Part shown: one piece after another, positions 1 through 6,126 of the stretch
Position numbering within the stretch: the stretch's first letter is position 1
Layout of the letters: the number at the start of each line of letters is the position of its first letter
Program-made: the position numbers and the translations under genes
Origin: Gemmatimonadota bacterium
GTDB lineage: Bacteria; Gemmatimonadota; Gemmatimonadetes; Gemmatimonadales; GWC2-71-9
DNA length: 10,138 nucleotides
Assembly (NCBI GenBank): GCA_003221075.1
Contig: QHUF01000182.1
Span: forward strand, 1-10,138
Direction of reading: 5' to 3'
Notes under the pieces: generated by a model
The model's input: only the letters and a program-made list of their open reading frames with translations
The model's database searches: none
What the model was told of the DNA's origin: nothing

Positions 1-942
1 GTCGCCGATGGCGACCGCCATGCCGCTCTTGGAGTCGTCCTCGAGGCCCGCGCGCGCCAGCTCGAAGCGCTTGCCCTCGTGGTTCAGGTACAGCTCTTCG
101 GGCCCGTAGTCGTTGGCGAGGTAGAGATCGGGCCAGCCGTCGTCGTTGAAGTCGGCGGCCGCGGCCGCGAGCGTCCACCGCGTGCTGCCCACGCCCACCG
201 AGTCGGTCACGTCTTTGAAATGCCCGTTGCCCATGTTCTTGAACAGCAGATTCTTGCCGCCGTTCGACGCGAAGTCCCAGCTGTGCTGCATGATGCGCGT
301 GGTCGCGAGGTGCCAGAAGTCGATGTCGGAGCGGAAGTAGCCGGTGATGTAGAGGTCGAGCAACCCGTCGCGATCGAAATCGAGCCAGACGGCGCCGTTG
401 GAATTCATCCACGTCCTGAGACCCGACTGCGCCGTCACGTCCTCGAAGTGCCCATTGCCCATATTATGGAAGAGCTGCGGGTAGCCCCACTTGTAGACGA
501 GCAGGTCTTCGTAGCCGTCGTTGTCGTAGTCGCCCCACACCGCGCCCATCGACACGCCTTCGCCGGCGCGATTCACCGCCGCGACGCCCGCATCGGCGGC
601 CACGTCGCGGAACGTGCCGTCTTTCTGATTCAGGTACAGCGCGTTGGCCGCGCCGAACCGCGAGCTCGTGAAATAGAGGTCGGGCCAGCCGTCGTTGTTC
701 ACGTCCGCCACCGAGACGCAGGCGCCGAGCGCCGCGATGTGGGCGGCGATGTGATTCACTTTCGGGTCGAGCGTGGGTGATTGGTGCACGAAGTCGATCC
801 CGCTCGCGTACGCCATTTCGCTCAGGTGGATGGTTTCACTCGTACTCGCGACGCCGCCAGCGGCGCGCCCGTTCAATACCACGACTGCAGCGATCGCGGC
901 GACGAACGCCGCGATCACAATGGAACGACGCCACGAAATCAT
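1..942 (-). CDS. CRTAC1-like FG-GAP/VCBS repeat protein, 3' end outside window
   Basis: The minus-strand frame is open from ATG at 942 to the window edge (314 codons), so the C-terminus is missing. An in-frame TAG two codons upstream fixes this ATG as the earliest start; no strong Shine-Dalgarno is visible. Residues 1-32 (MISWRRSIVIAAFVAAIAAVVVL...) form a basic then hydrophobic segment, so the protein is exported or N-terminally anchored. At least four FG-GAP repeats follow, with calcium-loop cores DVNNDGWPD, DYDNDGYED, DFDRDGLLD and DFNDDGWPD, each trailed by a GNGHFxDVT-type strand. This pattern predicts a beta-propeller of the CRTAC1/VCBS type, usually periplasmic or extracellular. Such propellers generally bind ligands or partners rather than catalyse; the specific role is unknown. 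An ASPIC/UnbV domain is common at the C-terminus of relatives but would lie outside the window. The gene is divergent from another FG-GAP gene starting at 991. Family assignment is firm; function is not. Confidence 0.88.
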   Translation of the reverse strand, partial: MISWRRSIVIAAFVAAIAAVVVLNGRAAGGVASTSETIHLSEMAYASGIDFVHQSPTLDPKVNHIAAHIAALGACVSVADVNNDGWPDLYFTSSRFGAANALYLNQKDGTFRDVAADAGVAAVNRAGEGVSMGAVWGDYDNDGYEDLLVYKWGYPQLFHNMGNGHFEDVTAQSGLRTWMNSNGAVWLDFDRDGLLDLYITGYFRSDIDFWHLATTRIMQHSWDFASNGGKNLLFKNMGNGHFKDVTDSVGVGSTRWTLAAAAADFNDDGWPDLYLANDYGPEELYLNHEGKRFELARAGLEDDSKSGMAVAIGD

Positions 943-990
943 GGCCTAAACGATATCCGGCTCGGCAAGGGTGCGTTAGTTTCCCTGCCC
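943..990. promoter_or_regulatory. 48-bp divergent intergenic region
   Basis: This is the only gap between the two divergent FG-GAP genes, so promoter elements for both must lie here or inside the opposing coding sequence. I see no convincing -35/-10 pair. An imperfect inverted repeat is present: GGCAAGGG at 964-971 against CCCTGCC at 983-989, pairing with one bulged A, directly before the plus-strand ATG. It could be an operator or a 5' leader hairpin. The regulatory role is inferred from position only. Confidence 0.35.
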
Positions 991-1920
991 ATGTTTCGCG
1001 CATCCAGCTGCTCGATCGGTATGCTGCTGCTCGCCATGGCGAGCTGCAGGCGCGAATCGACACCGCCGCGATTGATGCTGCTTTCGCCGGCTCAAACCGG
1101 CGTGACGTTCGCCAACACAATCACGACCAACGACTCCTTCAACATTCAGAGCAACGTCTACATCTATAACGGCGCGGGGGTCGCCGCCGAGGACGTCGAC
1201 AACGACGGCCTCCCCGACCTGTTCTTCAGCGGCAACATGGTGTCGAGCCGGTTGTACCTGAACAAGGGCCACATGCAGTTCGAAGACATCACGGAGCGCG
1301 CCGGGGTCAAGACCAACCGGTGGTGTACGGGCGCGACGATGGTGGATATCAATAACGATGGGCTGCTGGACATCTACGTCTCCGTCTCGGGTCCCGGAGC
1401 CGGATCCAAGGGTGCCGACCGCGCCAACCTCCTGTTCATCAACAACGGCGACCACACGTTCACGGAAGCCGCGCGGCAGTACGGCGTCGCGGACACCGGC
1501 TTCACGACGCACGCGGTCTTCCTCGATTACAACGGCGACGGTTACCTCGATCTCTTCCTGCTGAATAACTCGCCCCAGGATTTTGCGCGCGGCGCCGCCG
1601 ATCTGCATCCGCTCGGCGTGCGCAGCGAGAGCTCCGAAGGCTGGAACACGCTGTACCGCAACAACGGGAACGGCACGTTCACCGACGTGTCGCGGGAAGC
1701 CGGCATCCTGCGCCAGATCGGATACGGACTGGGTGTGGTCGTCGCCGACGTGAACCGCGATGGCCGGCCCGACATCTACGTCTCCAACGACGTCTCCCCC
1801 AACGACGTGCTCTACATCAATACCGGACATGCTGCCCGCCGCCGCCGAGCAGCGCAAGCGCATGAGCGGCTACCTCACCTACGCCCGCCGCAGCGACCAG
1901 CGGCGCCGCGGTTTTCGTGA
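991..1920 (+). CDS. N-terminal piece of a broken FG-GAP/ASPIC lipoprotein gene
   Basis: The start is placed at ATG 991 because it opens a lipoprotein signal peptide: MFRASSCSIGMLLLAMASC, with a plausible lipobox ending at Cys19. The frame is open further upstream but would run through the divergent gene. From about residue 60 come FG-GAP units with cores DVDNDGLPD, DINNDGLLD, DYNGDGYLD and DVNRDGRPD, each followed by a LYLN/LFIN/LYRN/LYIN strand. This matches the N-terminal half of the roughly 1,100-residue FG-GAP/ASPIC surface proteins often seen near SusC/SusD genes. Family-like sequence stops at LYINT (about residue 278, position 1824). The last 30 or so residues are Arg/Pro-rich out-of-frame translation ending at TGA 1918-1920. 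The remainder of the protein continues in another frame from about 1826. As it stands the product would be a short lipoprotein with a nonsense tail, so this is probably part of a pseudogene or carries a sequence error. Confidence 0.8.
   Translation: MFRASSCSIGMLLLAMASCRRESTPPRLMLLSPAQTGVTFANTITTNDSFNIQSNVYIYNGAGVAAEDVDNDGLPDLFFSGNMVSSRLYLNKGHMQFEDITERAGVKTNRWCTGATMVDINNDGLLDIYVSVSGPGAGSKGADRANLLFINNGDHTFTEAARQYGVADTGFTTHAVFLDYNGDGYLDLFLLNNSPQDFARGAADLHPLGVRSESSEGWNTLYRNNGNGTFTDVSREAGILRQIGYGLGVVVADVNRDGRPDIYVSNDVSPNDVLYINTGHAARRRRAAQAHERLPHLRPPQRPAAPRFS
1816..1835 (+). other. Frame break and probable internal deletion joining the two gene pieces
   Basis: Up to 1824 the family-like reading is LYINT in the frame of 991. 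From 1826 it is DMLPAAAEQRKR in the frame of 1829. In intact members known to me, the LYIN strand is followed by a GTF segment and one more IADxNNDGxxDI repeat before DMLP, about 40 residues. None of that is present in any frame here, so this is a deletion whose length is not a multiple of three, not a simple one-base shift. The junction bases CCGGACATG fit both flanks: Thr-Gly-His on the left, Pro-Asp-Met on the right. That would suit a microhomology-mediated event or an assembly collapse. Confidence 0.65.
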
Positions 1921-4183
1921 CGACGACGACGCCAACGCGCTGCAGCTCAGCAACGGCGTCACGCCGAGCGGCGACGTCGTATTCAGCGAGATCGCGAATC
2001 TCGCGGGCACCGCCACCACGGATTGGAGCTGGAGCGCCCTGTTCGCCGATTTGGACAACGACGGGCGCAAAGACATCTTCGTGACCAACGGATACCCCAA
2101 AGCACCGAACGATCTCGATTATCAGGCGGCAGTCTTCGCCGCGCGCCGAAACAACAACGCGGCAGCGGCGCGCGAGCAGCTGCGCGCGCTGCGCAGTTAC
2201 CGGGTGCCCAATTACCTGTTTCGCAACAACGGCGATCTGACGTTCAGCGACGTGAGCAAGCAGTGGGGGATGAACCAGCCGGGATACTCGTACGGCGCGG
2301 CCTACGTCGATCTCAACAACGACGGCAAGCTCGATCTCGTGGTGAACAACATCGACGCCCCGGCGTCGATCTACGAGAATGTCGCTACGGACACGAGCGC
2401 GCATTATCTCACAGTCGTCTTGCAGGGGGAGCCACCGAACCGGCGCGGGCTCGGAGCATCATTAACGCTGACGGCAGACGGCAGACGGCAGTATTTATAT
2501 CACTCGCCCTATCGCGGGTTCATGTCGACGATGGACGATCGCGAGCATTTTGGTCTCGGCGGCTCGAGGCGGGTGGACAGTCTCGTGGTGAATTGGCCGG
2601 ATGGACGCAGCCAGGTGTTGACGAATCTGGACGTTGATCGACTGCTTACCGTCCGTCAGTCCGACGCCTCTGCCGCCCCTCGCCGCCCTGCGCCGCCCTT
2701 CGCCGCCCTTCTGTTCCAGCGCTCCGCCGCTCCGCCTTACACGCAAACGCTGCCAGCCTCACCCGACTACGAGGTCCAGCCGCTGCTTCCCTACGAGCCA
2801 TCCCGGCAGGGGCCGCCGATTGCGGTCGCGGACGTCAATGGCGACGGGCTCGACGACGTCTTTGTCGGCGGGACGGCCGGCGTGCCGGGCAAGCTCTTTC
2901 TGCAGAAAAAAGACGGCAGCTTCGTCGAATCGGCGCTGGGACAGCCGTGGGCCGCGGACAAGGCCTATGAGGACTGGGGCGCGGTGTTCTTCGACGCCAA
3001 TGGCGACGGCCGGCCCGATCTCTACGTGGCCAGCTGCGGTTATCAGCACGCTCCGACGTCGCGTCTGCTGCAGGACCGTCTCTATATCAACCAGGGCGGT
3101 GGGAAATTTGTCCGCGACGCGCAGGCGCTGCCGGAGATGCTGACGTGCACCGCCAGCGTCACGGCGGGAGACTTCAACGGCGACGGGCGCCCGGATCTGT
3201 TCGTGGGCGGCCGGCTCATGCCACGGAATTATCCGTCTCCGACCCGCAGCTACCTCCTGCGCAACGACGGTGGCCGGTTCACGGATGTCACGAGCGAGCT
3301 CGCCCCCGAGCTGGCGCAGTCCCTCGGCATGATTGCCGCCGCGGTCTGGGTCGACTACGATGGCGACGGGCGGCTCGATCTCGTGACGGCCGGCGAATGG
3401 ATGCCGCTCGAGTTTTGGCACAACGACGGCAAGAGGCTCACGCGGGTGTCGGTGGGACTACCGCCGACGCGCGGCTGGTGGTGGAGCCTCGCCGCGGGCG
3501 ACTTCAACCACGACGGTCATCCAGACATTGTGGCGGGCAACGTCGGATTGAACTTCATGTACACGACGTCGCCCCAAAGCCCGTTTGGCGTGTACGCGGC
3601 CGATTTCACCGGGAATCAGAGCACCGACATCGTGCTGACACAGCAGATCGGCGGAACGGAGTATCCGTTCTTCGGACGGGCGCGATTGGGGCCCTCGATC
3701 TATCCCGTGGCGCTGGCGGTGCCGACGTACGGAGCGTTCGCCGGGGCGTCGATGACGCAGCTGTTCGGCACCGACAAACTGAAGCGCGCGCTGCATTATC
3801 AGACCGATACATTCGCGAGCCTGTATCTGCAGAACAACGGCAACGGCACGTTCACGGCGGAGCGGCTGCCCAACCTTGCGCAGATCTCACCGATCCGCGG
3901 GATCGTGGCGCACGATGTGGATGGCGACGGGAATCTCGATCTGATCGTCGCGGGCAATCTCATGGAGATGGAGCCGAACACCACACCGCCCGATGCGGGG
4001 AACGGCCTCTGGCTCAAGGGCGACGGTCGAGGACACTTCACGCCGGTCTCGCCGTTCGAGAGCGGTTTCCTCGCGCCGCGCGCGGTGTCGGGACTCGCGC
4101 TCATGAAAACGCCTGCAGGGAGCGCCGTGCTCGTAGCGAACACGGGCGACTCCCTGCAGGCGTTTACGATCCGAAAGCGCTAA
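1829..4183 (+). CDS. C-terminal piece of the FG-GAP/ASPIC (UnbV) protein
   Basis: This is the downstream part of the gene that begins at 991. ATG 1829 is only the first Met in frame after the break; it has no Shine-Dalgarno and no signal peptide, so independent translation is unlikely. The piece is about 784 residues. In order: FG-GAP units around DLDNDGRKD and DLNNDGKLD; an ASPIC/UnbV domain at roughly 2402-2660 (HYLTVVLQG, GLGASLTL, FGLGG, VVNWPDGRSQ); a Pro/Ala-rich linker at about 2665-2745; then a second propeller set with DVNGDGLDD, DANGDGRPD, DFNGDGRPD, DYDGDGRLD, DFNHDGHPD, a degenerate DFTGNQSTD, and DVDGDGNLD. The end, DSLQAFTIRKR, looks like a natural family C-terminus. Both pieces plus the missing segment give about 1,100 residues, the usual length. 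The product would be a surface lipoprotein of unknown function, often found near SusC/SusD. It converges on the SusD gene with 11 bp between stops. Confidence 0.82.
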   Translation: MLPAAAEQRKRMSGYLTYARRSDQRRRGFRDDDDANALQLSNGVTPSGDVVFSEIANLAGTATTDWSWSALFADLDNDGRKDIFVTNGYPKAPNDLDYQAAVFAARRNNNAAAAREQLRALRSYRVPNYLFRNNGDLTFSDVSKQWGMNQPGYSYGAAYVDLNNDGKLDLVVNNIDAPASIYENVATDTSAHYLTVVLQGEPPNRRGLGASLTLTADGRRQYLYHSPYRGFMSTMDDREHFGLGGSRRVDSLVVNWPDGRSQVLTNLDVDRLLTVRQSDASAAPRRPAPPFAALLFQRSAAPPYTQTLPASPDYEVQPLLPYEPSRQGPPIAVADVNGDGLDDVFVGGTAGVPGKLFLQKKDGSFVESALGQPWAADKAYEDWGAVFFDANGDGRPDLYVASCGYQHAPTSRLLQDRLYINQGGGKFVRDAQALPEMLTCTASVTAGDFNGDGRPDLFVGGRLMPRNYPSPTRSYLLRNDGGRFTDVTSELAPELAQSLGMIAAAVWVDYDGDGRLDLVTAGEWMPLEFWHNDGKRLTRVSVGLPPTRGWWWSLAAGDFNHDGHPDIVAGNVGLNFMYTTSPQSPFGVYAADFTGNQSTDIVLTQQIGGTEYPFFGRARLGPSIYPVALAVPTYGAFAGASMTQLFGTDKLKRALHYQTDTFASLYLQNNGNGTFTAERLPNLAQISPIRGIVAHDVDGDGNLDLIVAGNLMEMEPNTTPPDAGNGLWLKGDGRGHFTPVSPFESGFLAPRAVSGLALMKTPAGSAVLVANTGDSLQAFTIRKR
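2471..2491 (+). repeat. Three perfect tandem copies of a 7-bp unit (ACGGCAG)
   Basis: ACGGCAG occurs three times head to tail and encodes Thr-Ala-Asp-Gly-Arg-Arg-Gln inside the ASPIC/UnbV domain. Three units equal seven codons exactly, so the present copy number keeps the frame, while gain or loss of one unit would shift it. The repeat is short, and whether copy number varies cannot be told from one sequence. Confidence 0.8.
2671..2710 (+). repeat. Four near-identical 10-bp units (CGCCGCCCTT type)
   Basis: Four consecutive decamers, TGCCGCCCCT, CGCCGCCCTG, CGCCGCCCTT and CGCCGCCCTT, encode a Pro/Ala/Arg-rich stretch in the linker between the ASPIC domain and the second FG-GAP set. A 10-bp unit is not a multiple of three, so copy-number change would alter the frame. 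The linker is the kind of place where such expansion is tolerated. Confidence 0.7.
4107..4165. terminator. Perfect 16-bp inverted repeat, candidate terminator for the SusCD operon
   Basis: AAACGCCTGCAGGGAG at 4107-4122 is the exact reverse complement of CTCCCTGCAGGCGTTT at 4150-4165, with a 27-base spacer. On the plus strand it lies inside the last codons of the FG-GAP gene (residues KTPAGS and DSLQAF). On the minus strand it begins 29 bases after the SusD stop, a normal terminator position. The arms would give a GC-rich stem ending in AAA/TTT in both directions, but no long T tract follows on either strand, so efficient intrinsic termination is uncertain. The inverted repeat is directly visible; its role is inferred. 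Confidence 0.5.
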
Positions 4184-4194
4184 GCCCTACTTTA

Positions 4195-6096
4195 TCACTG
4201 GCAGGCACCCCAACCGGGGTTCTGCGCCAGCATGCACACCCCGCCCACCTTGCTCAGCTCGACCTGCACCGAAGGAATCGGATAGAACTGGTACTTCGGA
4301 AGTACGAACGTACCCGCCGCGCTGGCGAGATAGGAGATGCGCCCCACCTCAGTCGCGACGTAGTTGTTGATCGCGGTATCGGCAATTCCCCAACGCCGCA
4401 GGTCGAAGAACCGCTGGCCCTCCATCCCGAGCTCGAGCCGCCGCTCGGTCCGCACCGCCTGGCGCGCGTACGCCGCGCCCAAGCCGGTCCATGGGGTCGT
4501 GTAGAGACCGATCTTGTAAAATGCCCAGGGCGTCTGCAGCGAGTCGCGCGTGGCGAGCGCGTTGGGTCGCATCGAGTCCACCATGGCCCGGTTGCCCGTG
4601 CAGAACGCCGGATAGCGATTCAGCGCCGTGGTGTCCGGACCGCACCCCTGCGCCGCGACGCCCGCGCGCGCCCGGATCTGATTCACGATCGTCCGCGCGG
4701 CTTCGAGATTCCCCAGCTCGACCTCCGCCTCGGCACTCATCAGCAGCATGTCGGCGTACCGGAAGATGTGGATCGGCACGTTATTCGTCTGCGTCGCCAC
4801 CCAGCCGACGTTGTTTTCCGCGTCCGGGAAGGCCTTCTCCTGGATGTTCTTCTTCGGACTATAGGGCCCGCTATACGAAGCGTCGCGGATCCAGGAACGC
4901 TTGTGCAGATTCCAGTCCTTGTACGGAACATTGTCCCGGCCCACGGTCCAATCGAGTCGCGGATCGACCGGGGCGGCCATGCCCGCATATGTCGTGTCGA
5001 CGTTCCACGTCGTGCTGTCCATCGACAGGGGAAGGCCCGCGGTGTCCACCTTGTACGCGTTGACCAGATTGTACGACGGCTGATAGAAGCCGCAGCACGT
5101 GAAGTGGTTCGCTTCCGAGTAGGGGAAGTTCAACCGCTCGCCGAAGTTCGCGTTTTGACCGTTCGGCTCGCCGTCCCGTACTGAGGCCTGGAAAGCGATA
5201 ATCGTCTCCTTCCCATTTCGGTACGCCGGATCGGCGGTCCAGACGCGATTGAAGCCCGCTTCCAATGCGTATCGGTTCGCCAAAGGCGCCGCCTTCACGG
5301 AGTCGAAGGTCGCCTTCGCCGCCGCCCAATACGGGGACGCGGAGCTCGACCCTGCGCCGTACACCTGCACGCGGCCCTTGTAGGCCATGGCTGTGTACCG
5401 GCTGGCGCGTCCCTTTTCGCCGTTGCGCGGGGCGTCCGGGAGCAACGTTTCCGCCGTCGAAAGATCGTTGATGATCAGCTTGACGATCGAGTCGAGCGGC
5501 AGGTCGTTGGCCTTCCGATAGCCGCCCAGGGCAACGGGAGTCGAATCCGATTCGAAGTAGTAGGGAATATGCCCCCACATGCGATACGCTTCGAAGTGAT
5601 AGTGCGCCCTCAGAAACAAGGCTTCACCGCGAATGGCCTTCTGATCCGTCAGGGGGATCTCATTGGGGCTCGCCGCCACCACCGCGTCCAGCAGGCGCAG
5701 CGCGGCATTGGCGCGAAAGACGCCGTCGTAGACCTGGGACCATTTCTGGTTCAGATAGCCGTCGGCGTCACCCAGGTTCCATTGGAAGATCTCGATGCTG
5801 TGGATGGGGTTCTGGTCCCCGAGATCGGATCCCTTGTACGCGTCATTGCTGGTGACGCCGCCCCATACCCAATTGCTGACGGCGCAACCCCATGCCCCGG
5901 AGCTGGATTCGCAGTCCAGCGCCCGGTACGCGGCGATGAGCGTGCCTTCCACACCGACCTTGTTCATCAGGGTCGCTTGATCGACCGTGCCCTGCGCGGG
6001 CTGGTCCAGGAAGCCTTTGCAGGCGTACGTGACGCCGGCGATGACCACCAGTCCCGCCACGCTATACAGCAGTCGCTGCCACATGTGTCTGTTCAT
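4195..6096 (-). CDS. SusD/RagB-like outer-membrane nutrient-binding lipoprotein
   Basis: This is the surface lipoprotein lid of a SusC/SusD outer-membrane importer; it captures substrate, typically a glycan, and closes over the SusC barrel. The 633-residue protein has a lipoprotein signal peptide (MNRHMWQRLLYSVAGLVVIAGVTYAC, lipidated Cys26) followed by the typical KGFLDQP start of SusD proteins. The N-terminal SusD-like region covers roughly residues 45-280. The C-terminal SusD/RagB region includes FRYADMLLMSAEAEVELGN, VNQIRARAG, RRLELGMEGQRFFDLRRWG and the closing YPIPSVQVEL...LAQNPGW. The start at 6096 is supported by an AGAGAGGGA Shine-Dalgarno eight bases upstream. The gene lies 30 bp downstream of the SusC-like gene on the same strand, so it is co-transcribed. 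Besides the lipid-bearing Cys, eight cysteines occur in four close pairs, suggesting disulfides. Substrate cannot be read from the sequence. Confidence 0.95.
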   Translation of the reverse strand: MNRHMWQRLLYSVAGLVVIAGVTYACKGFLDQPAQGTVDQATLMNKVGVEGTLIAAYRALDCESSSGAWGCAVSNWVWGGVTSNDAYKGSDLGDQNPIHSIEIFQWNLGDADGYLNQKWSQVYDGVFRANAALRLLDAVVAASPNEIPLTDQKAIRGEALFLRAHYHFEAYRMWGHIPYYFESDSTPVALGGYRKANDLPLDSIVKLIINDLSTAETLLPDAPRNGEKGRASRYTAMAYKGRVQVYGAGSSSASPYWAAAKATFDSVKAAPLANRYALEAGFNRVWTADPAYRNGKETIIAFQASVRDGEPNGQNANFGERLNFPYSEANHFTCCGFYQPSYNLVNAYKVDTAGLPLSMDSTTWNVDTTYAGMAAPVDPRLDWTVGRDNVPYKDWNLHKRSWIRDASYSGPYSPKKNIQEKAFPDAENNVGWVATQTNNVPIHIFRYADMLLMSAEAEVELGNLEAARTIVNQIRARAGVAAQGCGPDTTALNRYPAFCTGNRAMVDSMRPNALATRDSLQTPWAFYKIGLYTTPWTGLGAAYARQAVRTERRLELGMEGQRFFDLRRWGIADTAINNYVATEVGRISYLASAAGTFVLPKYQFYPIPSVQVELSKVGGVCMLAQNPGWGACQ

Positions 6097-6126
6097 CGTC
6101 TTCGTCCCTCTCTAAAGACGCGTGCG
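6097..6126 (-). promoter_or_regulatory. SusC-SusD spacer with ribosome binding site in a hairpin loop
   Basis: On the minus-strand transcript this spacer reads CGTCTT, a 12-base loop containing the purine-rich AGAGAGGGA, then AAGACG directly before the SusD ATG. The six-base arms (6097-6102 and 6115-6120) are perfectly complementary. The ribosome binding site is thus exposed in the loop while the stem abuts the start codon. This could tune SusD translation relative to SusC. The stem is short and could be coincidental. Confidence 0.4.

Noticed and set aside
781..990. Upstream extension of the plus-strand FG-GAP frame
   Set aside because: It overlaps the divergent gene's 5' end, has non-family sequence, and would bury the lipoprotein signal peptide that begins at 991.
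1660..3860. Repeated DNA around AACGGCACGTTCAC (near 1669 and 3842)
   Set aside because: These copies encode the conserved GNGTFT strand of FG-GAP repeats, so they reflect protein domain repetition rather than a mobile or regulatory repeat.
1829..4183. Independent gene starting at ATG 1829
   Set aside because: There is no Shine-Dalgarno or export signal, and the sequence begins in the middle of a conserved family pattern; it is better explained as the second half of the gene starting at 991.
3145..5184. Long plus-strand open frame crossing from the FG-GAP gene into the antisense of SusD
   Set aside because: It runs through the stop of a conserved gene and has an Arg-rich, low-complexity translation with no family features; it is a GC-bias shadow.
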